From NCBI RefSeq assembly GCF_008831285.2, contig NC_045139.1:16474354-16538353 (forward strand): a stretch of DNA of 64,000 nucleotides, given 5' to 3'. The notes under the pieces were generated by a model. That model saw nothing but the letters and a program-made list of their open reading frames with translations. It searched no databases and was not told the DNA's origin. Below, in pieces: positions 13,047-23,692 of this stretch (the first letter of the stretch is position 1; each line of letters opens with the position of its first letter). The position numbers and the translations under genes were made by a program. The stretch comes from Nymphaea colorata. Taxonomy: Eukaryota > Streptophyta > Magnoliopsida > Nymphaeales > Nymphaeaceae.

Positions 13047-15251
13047 TATATCTCCCCTGCCCCGACCATGAAGAAGAGGAGGAGGAGGAGGAAGAAGAAG
13101 TAGAAGAGGTATGTTGTACATCTTTCCCTCTCTCTGTTCCCACAACTTCTTCTTCTTCCTGTGACTTCTTCTTCACCATAATTTATTCTTATTATTCCTC
13201 TTCCCCTTCTCTCCTCCAAAACAAAAAAAATCCTCCCTACCATCTCTCTCTCCTTATCTTCTTTTCCATGTAAGATATTTTTGTGTTCATCCAATCATAT
13301 ATGCATATTAATATTTAAAATTATCGCATGTGTGCTTATATACGGGGTGACTGCTCAATTTTGGTTCTACTAAAACACTTTTGGGCATAGAGGAGTGTTC
13401 ATCTTAACTATTTTCTGTCGTTTCTTTTGGGTGAATGCTACAGCGAGATAGAGAGAGAGAGGTGCCTTAAGGAAGCAATAGGCGACCTCTCCTCTCCTAA
13501 ACTTGATTGACAAGCATTGCTGATGCTGGCATATATTTGAGAACAGGACTAGTGTATGTTGAATCTGTTGACACTTTCTGCACTGTCCCTTCCTTGTCTT
13601 CTGAAGTTGGCATAAAAGCGATTCATAATAAGCTTTTAAAGCCATTCTAGTGCTACATCCATGCGACTCTTCAATAATTGGGACAAAATTTTGGTTAAAG
13701 TAGGATATAGGGGATTCAGAAAAGCAAACCATAAATATCACTATGGTTGCAAGTTTTTGAACAGTCATTCTAGATCAGTATGACCTAAAACTTAGATGGC
13801 AATCCGACTTGGAAAACTGGAAATAAACTTTCCAGGATAAACTTTAATGTAAAAAGATGGCAGTGAATGTAAACTAAGTAACTAAAATGGGAAAAGTAGT
13901 TACAGACACAATGTTGACCATCTTCAACCTTGATTTGCCCATGTTGTCATGGTTTTCTGGAGTATTTTGTCAGGGTCAACACATGATACTAGGTAAGTCT
14001 TGGTTTGTATATGCTATAAGTTCTCAGCATTGCTAGGAAATGTTGGGACCATTTCACCTGGTTGTTTCCTCACCACTCATTATCCTATTTAACCTTTACC
14101 ATCTAGGTGATAGCATGGTCCAAATACTGAATTACTTTATTGATGAAGCTGTACATTTAAGCAATAACAACCTTTTGACTATATGAACGAATGAAGCTTT
14201 TTAGAGACTACCTACATAATATTTTTTACCTCTTTATAAAAGTCATTTCTGTCATTTCCAACCAAGTGTATCTGCTTTTGCTTGTTTCCTTGTTTATGAA
14301 TGCACAAAATGTTACAGTAGTCTTAGTTAAAGAGGAAAGTTTTTATAAAAAATGCTATGGAGAATCATACTTTTACTTGAAGTCATTATAATGTATCAAA
14401 CACTAAATGCATACGAGAAGAAAATTGTTTCTTTCTACATTAGCTGAAAATGCTTTGGTGTAATTCTTGGCTTCTAGGAAATTACTTTGGAAATTTAGAA
14501 GAAAAAATCCTGATTTTTCTGATGTACAGGACTGGATTGGACTGCTCAGTCAGCAATGCATAGGACTTGAATCTGGTGCTTCCTTATAGTTTAATCTGGA
14601 AATGCATGTATTTACTTGATCCTCATTAATTCATTATGTCAATCATATGTGGGGGAGGGAGTTTTTTCCCCCAGGGGTGGGAGGGGTGGGGTGGGGGTGA
14701 GCGGGGACTGGTACTTTGAGAAGGTGATGAATGGGGAAAGCAACTTGCATACCTTTACATATGGAGGCCGGCAACGGCAATGGTTTAAACTTATTTTTCT
14801 ATGATGCCGGTGCCCATAAAATTGTTTATGTTTGGGATTTACCATCCTATTAAGTTTTGAAGGCATTTTTACTATCATTTTGCAATAATTGGAGAACAAG
14901 TTTTGTTATTCAGCTCAGTGATCTTTGTTTATTTTAATGAAAGATTTGAATCATTTTTCTTGTTTGATAAATTTGATTTCAGTATCATGAAATCTGTTGC
15001 AGACACAGGCTTAAAAATTAAAATGACTACAAGTGGGTGTTAGCCTTTGTATAATTTCTGTAGCTAAATTCTAACAATTTGCAAGCAAGCTGTTATACTT
15101 CCTACTGCTTATTTATATTCCTTAGGAGCTTGGATCATAATATGCTTTCATGTTTTACGCTCGTTTTTGGAGAATTGTGGAGCCTATGTGTAATCTCCTT
15201 TGTTGTTTAAAATTTATTTGTGTGCTGATTGCCAAATGCAGGTTAATTAAG

Positions 15252-18200
15252 ATGACCGAACCTTCAAAAGTTCTTCATGTCCGAAATGTTGGGCATGAAA
15301 TATCTGAGGTACTTGCATGTTTATATATTGTTGATCTGCTAATACTCTTCATAGCCTTACACACCTGATTTGGAAATTTTCAGCATGATCTACTTCAATT
15401 GGTCCAACCATTTGGTGTCGTCACTAAACTTGTGATGCTTCGAGCAAAAAATCAGGTAAGGTTAGATTTGTATTATCTTGTCATGTCAACTGAAAGTGAT
15501 GGAACGATGTTCAATGTAGGCTCTTCTTCAAATGCATGATGTTGCTTCTGCCGTCAGTGCATTGCAGTACTATACAAGCGTTCAGCCAAGTATCAGGTGT
15601 GTAGCAAATTTGTTGTATCAGGAATATAGTTCAATATAGTAGTAAATTTTTCATTTTTCAAGAAAGTTTGATTGCCAGCTCTTGTTTGATAACATTTGAT
15701 GTCCTCTTCATGGGACTGTTCTTAGACAGATCACTTTCTTTTCTCTGAATGTGCATTTGGCCACTGGTTTTCTGGGTTGAATTCAGCAACTTATGGCTTG
15801 TTTAAATTAGATATTTTTGCTTTTTTTTTATGGTCGATTTTATCTCTCTAATGTTGCCAGGGGAAGGAATGTCTACATTCAGTTCTCGTCACATCAAGAA
15901 TTGACCACAGCAGATCCAAGTTCTCAGAGTAAAAATGGCGACCAAGTAAGTTTTTGTTTAAAGGCTGCCACGATGAATTTTGCAGATATATGTCTATATT
16001 CTGAGATTGTATGATAGCTCTTAGTCTTGAAGATTAGCATCCTTAGCTAATTGAGGATGGGAATTTTAATTATTTTTTAGGTTCTCTTTCTTAGTATGGT
16101 GCTTGTCCAATTTATTTCTAGCAATTCATGTGCATTTTTCTTTTAATTGTACGATTTTGAGCGAGTGTTAGTGAAGGTATTTTGACTTGATTCTTTTTGC
16201 ATATTTCCACATGAATTTCCCCCTTAGTTTTATTTCTGTATTGCGTTGTTTGGAGGTGCTGATTCTTGTTCTCTCCTCATTCTATAGTTCTTTCTTTCTT
16301 CTTCTTCTTCTCTCTATTTATTCTTCTCTATCATCTCTGTTATGCTGTCGGCCGCACCCAGGATTCTCAGCCCAACCGAATTCTGTTAGTTACAATCCAT
16401 CACCTGCTATACCCTATAACGGTGGAAGTGCTGCATCAAGTGTTTTCTCCGCATGGTTTTGTGGAGAAGATCGTCACGTTTCAGAAGACAGCTGGTCAGC
16501 TTCTTGAAAGCTTTTGATTTTCATTTTCCCACAAAAATTAAATTTGTTTAGTTTTTTTCTAATAGTTTCTCCTTCTTGAAGATATGTGTTTCTTCCAACT
16601 GTCTGTGGACTTGCGTAAAGTTTCATTGGAGTAACAATTATAGAATAGAAATGGCAACAGCATTGTGCAGAATTCCCTGCCACATGTCTCAGCTGTTTTC
16701 AACATCCAGTCTCTAACCTTTTCGATGTGGTTTGGATCATTGTGCAGGATTTCAGGCTCTTGTACAGTACCAGAGTCGCCAAAGTGCCGTTCAAGCAAGA
16801 AACACTTTGCAGGCAAACTCCACTTCTTTCAAGAGTTCAGCTCTATTATATTAGCAGAGTCACAGATTTTTTTTTTAAAGCACGATATTAATGCTAAAAA
16901 GGAGAAAAATGGGAAAAATGTGAAAGCTTTTTGAAAACAGACACGAGTATATACTATATACTTGAAATTTTGACATGCTATTATCAGTTTGTTTTTAGTA
17001 TCTTAGTAGTTGTCATTGTTTAATTAAATTATTTGTTTGCTTTATCATCACTGAAACATTATTTTTATCAATTTATTTAGTTATTTTTTGTCTTCTTATT
17101 TGTTTCTGATTTATTTTATTTTTACCTAGGTTTAGGATTTTTAAAATAAATTTCTGAGATTTTTCCATGGATGACAATTTTGCTGTAACATATCCGAGAA
17201 GAACGTCTCCAATAAAATCTTGAGAACTATATTTATGGCTTTCATCCAAGCTTATAGTTTGAAATCATGTTCATCATGACTTATAAATGGTGTCTGGTGG
17301 TCCAGGGGCGTAATATCTATGATGGCTGCTGTCAGCTTGATATACAGTTTTCCAAGTATGTTATCATAAACATCAGCATATTGGGATATTTAGACTGTCT
17401 GTTGCTTGCCTAATATTTCATCCTTCTGTTGTTTTTTTTTTTTTTTGCTGATTAGTCTGCCAGAATTACAAGTGAACTACAATAATGAAAGGTCTAGGTA
17501 AGATGGTATCCTTGTGTTAGATACTTTGTGTTTGTGGTGAAATTTCTAATCGTGCTTCATCAATCTGCAGAGATTTCACAAATCCATCTCTGCCTTCTGA
17601 ACCAAAGGGAAGACCATCACAAGTAAGCTCCATCATAGTGTTGTGCTTAGCTGCATCACTTGCTATTTGCTTTACCAAAAGAAAAATTATGACAATCTTG
17701 TGATTAAATTTGTGACTGTCAAAAAAGGTAGCCCTATAATAAGGTTGAAGCTGGTTTGTTTCAATCTTGGAATGATAAACAGTAGAGCTCCTTTTGTGGC
17801 TAATTTGTGATAATCATGTATAGAGAAATTTTACTTCAGACTGAAACCTAAATAACATTGTTATATAATCCAAAAATTTGAAACGGTCAGCTTATTCTGT
17901 TCTGTGTTATACTTCTAAGCACATAAGCTTCGTTGAACACTGTCTAAAGTCTAAAGACTCTAAACTCTAAAGTGTGTTTCTTGTATCTTTTTCCTCTTCT
18001 CCCCATTGCTGATTAATCTGCTAATTCCTGGGTTTCATGGTATTTGGATTTGGTTTATTATGGACCTAACTGATTGGTTTTTGTGCTATTAGTTTACTTG
18101 TTCTGAAGAAGTTCACTTGTAGCACTACTTTCATGTTATTTATGCTGGCAGAGTAGCTGATACCAAGCTACCATAGTGAAAATGAGAAACAAAAGGCAAT

Positions 18201-20409
18201 GGACCAATAAAAGAAGCTGTTTCGTTTTTCTGACTCCTTACTTTCATTTGGTGATGCAGAGTGGCTATGGCGATGCGGGAGGGCTGTATGGACTTCAGCA
18301 TGCTGGTAATATTATCTTCTTCTTGACATTAACTTTTTCCAGTTTTCACTGCCATGGTTTTAGTTAACTAACAATGGTTATTTTGTTCCTCAGTGGCATT
18401 TCCACAGGTGAGTGTGCTGGAGTTACCGGTGTGAGCGTTGTATTATATTCTATGCGGTCAGATTGTTCCTTTATGTATTTTTCCTTCCAGTGGCTTTTAT
18501 CTGTTCTGAGTTCCAAATTGGGCTATCTTATGACTTATATGTCTTTCTCATAGATGGGTACAGCTGCTGCTGTTGCAGCTGCCTTTGGTGGAGGGCTACC
18601 GCCTGGCATTTCTGGTACTAATGACCGGTGCACACTTCTTATTTCCAACCTAAACTCTGATGTAAGTATTCTGTGTGTATTCTTGAATGCGTAATACTCC
18701 CAAAGATCGTCTTGATGCAAACATCTCAGTAATTTGGGGTTTTTAGGCCAAAACCTTTCTGTGTTTTTGTAGTACAACATGTCTCAAAAAATTGTTTCCA
18801 AAATGGAGGTGCATACAACTTTTAGCTGATATAGGCACAATATAAGCATGGTATATTGAGAGTGGCAGTCCCTTTGTTTTGTCTAATTTTGTAAATGTGA
18901 TGAACATGGAACCACTTTTAACACCATTTCTCTTTCCCTGGCATACTCGTGCACCTTCTGTTTTTTTTTTCTGAGAGATTATTTCATTTGAAAGAGGACC
19001 ATTTACGGCTGACAGTCTGACAAGTCTTACATGGTTGGCTCGAATCTTGTTGACGTGAAAGAGGGACGACAGCTGGGAGTCTCTCCTATTTGTTGCTAGG
19101 AACAGGACACCCATATCCTAACCCAACTCTCTCTCTCACACACTCGACATCACACCACATACAGAATTTTTGCTTCCAAAATTGCTTCAGGAAACACTCA
19201 GTTGTCTAGACTATCAAAGACAAAGCTTGCAACTGTTCCATTTCTGTGTAGTGTGTTTCCAAAATAGGTTAGTGTTTAGACTCTTAAACTTGCTTTTGAT
19301 GATGCTGCTTGGACAACTCTTCTAGTTTGTGTTTTAATTGATTAACTACTCTTGGATGACAATGTCTATATTCTGCTTAAAACACATGGATTTTGTCTAC
19401 ATATGTTATATGCATTCATAATTTGGAATCTTGACCTTTTTTCCCTTTTTGTGGGTTTCAGAAAGTTGACGAGGACAAGCTTTTCAATTTATTCTCTATA
19501 TATGGCAATATTGTTCGAATTAAATTGCTTCGAAACAAACCAGACCATGCATTAATACAGATGGCGGATGGCTTTCAGGCTGAGATGGCTGTTCATTTTT
19601 TGAAGGTACAAAGTCTTGCTATGAGTAGTTACAATGTCCCCATAACTCCCTGCCAACTCAGGACTTTTGAAATGGCACAGTATTTTGCAGAATTTTATCA
19701 TTCATTTTTCATCACAGAGTAGAAAGCAAAGCCTTTTGCAGCTTTCCAGTTACCTGCATTAAATGCGGGTCTGCTGAAAAGTCCTAAATGTGTATATTGT
19801 TGAGCAATTAATTTCCAGAATCTGTCATTATGCTGTTTTCTGACATTAAGTGTTGCCATATCTGTTGGTATTTGTACTACATATGCCACATGACTGGACA
19901 TAACCTGATCATTGAAATAAACTGTGAATTTATTTGTATTACAGAGATTATTTGTTTGCTGAAGTTTGCATGGGGAGTAATTTATATTAGTTTATGAACC
20001 GATTGTATAATGGTTTCAGGGTGCAATTCTCTTTGGCAAGCGCCTTGAGGTGAACTTTTCCAAGCATCCGAACATCACACCAGCACAGGACACCCGTGAT
20101 TACTCTGGGTCCAATCTCAACAGATACAACCGGAATCCAGCGAAAAATTATAGGTACTGCTGTGCACCCACCAAAACTATTCATATATCTACTCTCCCTC
20201 AAGACATCACAGAGGAGGATATCATTACCCATCTAGAGGAACATGGAACCATAGTGAATTCCAAGCTATTTGAGGTTAATGGCAAGAAACAGGCTCTTGT
20301 GGTGTTTGAAACAGAGGAGCAGGCTACAGAGGCCCTCGTTTGTAAGCATGCTAGCACCCTGGACAGATGCGTTATCCGAATTGCATTCTCACAGTTGCAG
20401 AACATATAG
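15252..20409 (+). CDS. PTB3: Polypyrimidine tract-binding protein homolog 3 (PTB3-like), four RRMs
   Basis: RNA-binding protein that binds CU-rich pre-mRNA and controls splicing. Fourteen coding exons: 15252-15308, 15384-15455, 15520-15596, 15861-15945, 16362-16494, 16748-16812, 17306-17355, 17456-17497, 17571-17622, 18260-18305, 18394-18407, 18554-18661, 19462-19605, 20020-20409. Phases agree throughout and give 444 residues, close to Arabidopsis PTB3 (about 430). RRM1 is at about 6-80 (start KVLHVRNVGHEISE), RRM2 at 103-180 (ILLVTIHHLLYPIT), RRM3 at 256-330 (CTLLISNLNSD, YGNIVRIKLLRNKPDHALIQM) and RRM4 at 367-444 (IHISTLPQDITEED); the protein ends FSQLQNI as in the family. The 65-nt sixth exon ends at CAG|GC, a GC-AG intron. 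Exon 11 has only 14 nt. The match is to the PTB3 type, not PTB1/2. Confidence 0.95.
16813..17305 (+). other. GC-AG intron in PTB homolog
   Basis: The exon before it ends ACACTTTGCAG and the intron starts GCAAAC. The acceptor is GGTCCAG before GGGCGTAAT. Both the coding phase and the protein match (NTLQ | GRNIYDGC) support this border; no GT donor nearby keeps the frame. Confidence 0.8.
18394..18407 (+). other. 14-nt microexon of PTB homolog
   Basis: TGGCATTTCCACAG between CCTCAG and GTGAG. It completes a split codon and encodes V-A-F-P-Q, matching the VAYPQ of the Arabidopsis protein at this place. Without it the reading frame would break. Confidence 0.8.
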
Positions 20410-22474
20410 ACTTTTCCAGAATGCATTGGGGTGACAGGTCGAAGGTTTGTTGTATAAGAGTGATTTCCAGGTGTCCACCAAATGCTGTACAAGAATTACC
20501 CAGGACTTGTGTCTGTTCTTTTGTGTTTCTTAACGAGAATCCTGTTTTCCATTTTGGTTGGTTTGGTAAGCCAGTATCTATGTTTTTACGGGAGTATGAA
20601 ACCTTACGTTCTTATGAAGATATGTGCTATCTCCTTGCTGCACTTTTCAATTTTTTTTCAATGTGGATCTCCAATTGGCTGTCTCAAAATTTAGAACCCT
20701 ATATACAAGTCATAAGGTGGTATGTATTTTCAAGAGTCTGACGGCAACGTTGGAGCAACTGATCTTTTTTCTTTAATAAAACTGACTGATTTTCTTGACA
20801 CAACTGATAATTTGACTGCTTCCTGGTGTACTGGATGTTCGGATACGTACTATTTCACCGCAATCGTTGCTTGCCAGGTGTTACAACTTATAATGTGTTC
20901 CTCCAGTAGAGAAATGTCAAACACCAATTTTCATGTTGTATTTCTAACTGGCAACATTTTTCTTTTTTTGACCCAGACAGCTGAAAAAAAGCTGTTTGGT
21001 GTCGACGCTTGTGCTTGTAATATACTAAGTACATTTACTCTTTATCTTTTCTAGCATGGCTACTGATCAAGCATGACCCCATTTGTCTTTGATTTATTTG
21101 CATCGGTAACTTGTAAAGCGGGCGCCATTTTCGTCTGTTTTCATTGTATGAATCAGGATAGGTAAGTTATAGTTTTATCGGTATTGGTGCTCCAATTTTT
21201 TGGGTGGTCTATTATTTGTGAGAAATATGATGAGTGGAAAGATCTGAACAGCCTACCAGTTTGTGAATATCAATGTATACGGCGTGGTTGCTACTTGAAA
21301 GGCCTTCTTTCGTGTAATATATGGTATTATTAATAACAGTGCAGATCTTCAATTTATGGGCGTAAAATGAATACTCGAGGGTCTGCTTGCGATGAACCAC
21401 CCTTCCTAATTGGCTCGTTTAATCCGATGGGCGAAGTTCAAAAATGAACCTTCTGTTTCAACGACGGGAGCGAAAATATGGGAAGACCTAACTTGGTGTA
21501 TATATGGCCGTTAACTTAGACAATGTTAAATCTAGGGTCTCTTTGACCCTACAACTTTTCAGCAAGCACAAAGGAGCTCTCTCCTGCAAGAAGCTACAAG
21601 GATCATCGATAGCCTATTGTCCAAGGCCCCTCAATGTCTTTGGAGGTACTGTAGTGAACTTACAAGTTCTCCAAAGTATTATTGGGCATTGGTCATATAA
21701 AACAGCGAAAAAGGAAAGAGGCTGCCCAAATTTATGCATATAGGACTATTTGATGGGATCAACGAAACCAATATTGACTTGTTAAAAGTCAGGACCTTCA
21801 AATGAAAGGTTCAAGTGTTCCCCACCTGGCATCAACTATTGCCAATTTCCAACACCAACCTGCACAAATGAAACAAGAGAGAGAGAGAGAGAGAAGGGGA
21901 CAACAACATATCCATTCCAAAACCAATGAAAGCCGAAAGGCACCCTTCAACCAAGTTTCAAAGGAGAGTAGCGCACATATGAATCAAACAAGAAAAAAGC
22001 CTGATACGCACCTCTTACCCTACCAGCTACACAAGAGAGAGAGAGCAGGTCATCCGCTAGCACAAGGCCTTCATTAATAGGCAGTTGATCATAAATTCGA
22101 ACTCCAGTACTGCCTCTTCCATGGCTAAGGCTCACCATGCATGCTCAAGTGAAGGCTTCAAGGTACTAATAGGCAGTTAGTTGATCATAAGTTCGAGCTC
22201 AAGTGAAGGTTTAAAGGTTCAAACAGCTCTAATATTCTAGAGAAAAAGCTTCCCTGGAATGTTACAGAAAAGGAGGTGTTTGATCTGAAATCAGAGTTTG
22301 GACCTCTTTTCGTATCAGTTGGCGCTAGGAGACTGTCGTGACTTGGAAACAATACTTGAGACTTGCCCAATTTTCTCCGTGGAAACGAATTCCGAATCTT
22401 CTGGTCTCTCTCTGTGGACAACGCGGCAGAGCCGCTAAAGCGACGTGGAGACGGCGCCTAAGAAGTAGAAGGAC
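20410..22474. other. PTB 3' untranslated region and PTB-PORR intergenic DNA
   Basis: The first 600-700 bases are T-rich and probably hold the PTB 3' end (AATAAA-like signal near 20775). Further on there is no recognisable gene. A short (GA)n lies at 21875-21893. A locally repeated unit, TAATAGGCAGTTGATCATAA with TTCGAACTC, occurs near 22075 and again near 22165. Confidence 0.5.
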
Positions 22475-23692
22475 ATGTTGAGGTACGCCGTTTCCCGGTG
22501 GCCGTTGTCTTCCTCCTCCTCTTCCATCATCCTCATCCCAGGAATGAGGAAGAAGACGACGTCTGCTCAGTCGGTGGAGTCGCGCCACAGGGACCCCACC
22601 TTCGAGAAGCTCATGCGCCACCAGAGGCACGTCACCAAGATCGCTACCATACAGTCCCTGGTTTACGCCAACCCCGACCTCTCGTTACCCCTCTCTTTTC
22701 TCTCCAGGCTGAGTCAGCGCCTCCACCTCTCCAGGGGCGCTCCTTCCTTCCTCCGCAAGTTCCCCCACGTCTTCTCAATCTCCTCCGCGAAGCCGCTCGC
22801 CGTCCGGTTCACCGACGCCGCGGACGAGGTCTTCCGCCAGGAGGCCGACACCCTCGACCGGTCGAAGCCCGAGGCCATCGACCGCCTTAGGCGCTTGCTT
22901 TCGATGTCTGCCTCCCGTACCCTCCCTCTCCGAGCGATCTTCAAGGTATGGAGAGAACTGGGTCTCCCGGACGACTTCGAGGATTCTGTCATCGCCGAGA
23001 ACCCCGGTATCTTCGCCCTCGTCGATAACCCTAACGAACCCAGCACCCACTTGCTGAGACTCGTGGAAACAATGGCCTTGCCGCCGGTTCCAGCAGTTGA
23101 GAGATGGAGGGATGAGGAGTACCGGCAGAACCGAAAGGACCTGGAGGAAATAAGGTTCGGATTCTGTCATGGCTTCCCTCCTGGTATGCGATTGAGCAAG
23201 GAATTCAGGGCCAAGACTAAGGAATGGCAGAGTTTGCCCTATTGGGGTCCTTATGAAGATGTTGGGCGCGTCGATTTCAGTAAGAGCAGGAGCCGGTCGA
23301 GGACTGGGATCAAGAAGATGGAGAAACGGGCAGTGGGGATCGTTCACGAGTTCTTGAGCTTGACAGTGGAGAAGATGGTGGAGGTGGAGAAAATCAGCCA
23401 ATTCAGGAAGTGGTTCAGGATCGATCTCAACATGAGGGATTTGTTCCTGGACCATTCGGGGATGTTCTACCTATCGACCAAGGGGAAAACCCATACCGTG
23501 TTCCTGAGAGAGGCTTACGATCGTGGCCGCCTGATCGATCCGAATCCAGTCTATCTCGCAAGGAGGAAGATGCTTGATCTTGTTATGATGGGCCGACGGA
23601 GCAGTGGCTGTGGTGAATATGACGGGAAGCTCGAAAGTGGCGACGAGAGCTCTGAATCCGAATGCGAAGAAGAAAGCGCTTGGGTGAATTGA
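22475..23692 (+). CDS. PORR-domain (WTF1/RPD1-like) organellar RNA-binding protein
   Basis: Single-exon gene of 405 residues. The plant organelle RNA recognition (PORR) domain fills about residues 38-370: RDPTFEKLMRHQRHV start, the LSFLSRLSQRLHL segment, the FLRKFPHVFSI block typical of the family, LPLRAIFKVWRELGLPDDFE, then the C-terminal FYLSTKGKTHTVFLREAY motif. Family members (WTF1, WTF9, RPD1) act in group II intron splicing in chloroplasts or mitochondria. The N-terminus (MLRYAVSRWPLSSSSSS) is basic and Ser-rich with no acidic residues, fitting an organelle transit peptide, probably mitochondrial. A second ATG at 22544 (MRKKTTSAQ) would remove that peptide, so 22475 is preferred. The tail is acidic (EYDGKLESGDESSESECEEE). 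The exon is GC-rich, unlike its neighbours. The specific target intron is unknown. Confidence 0.92.
   Translation: MLRYAVSRWPLSSSSSSIILIPGMRKKTTSAQSVESRHRDPTFEKLMRHQRHVTKIATIQSLVYANPDLSLPLSFLSRLSQRLHLSRGAPSFLRKFPHVFSISSAKPLAVRFTDAADEVFRQEADTLDRSKPEAIDRLRRLLSMSASRTLPLRAIFKVWRELGLPDDFEDSVIAENPGIFALVDNPNEPSTHLLRLVETMALPPVPAVERWRDEEYRQNRKDLEEIRFGFCHGFPPGMRLSKEFRAKTKEWQSLPYWGPYEDVGRVDFSKSRSRSRTGIKKMEKRAVGIVHEFLSLTVEKMVEVEKISQFRKWFRIDLNMRDLFLDHSGMFYLSTKGKTHTVFLREAYDRGRLIDPNPVYLARRKMLDLVMMGRRSSGCGEYDGKLESGDESSESECEEESAWVN

Larger units (their letters stand above)
10040..15251 (+). other. 5' leader and large leader intron(s) of PTB homolog
   Basis: From about 10040 the plus strand is pyrimidine-rich, including (CT)n at 10210-10242, as expected of a 5' untranslated exon. 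The start codon lies about 5 kb downstream, just after an acceptor (AAATGCAG then GTTAATTAAG) at about 15241. The leader must therefore be interrupted by one or more introns; the donor site(s) could not be fixed. The interval holds CT-rich tracts at 12968-13046 and 13120-13260 and a TA microsatellite at 12263-12348. No other gene was recognised in it. Confidence 0.55.

Noticed and set aside
22775-23455. 226-residue minus-strand frame
   Set aside because: Antisense shadow of the PORR exon.
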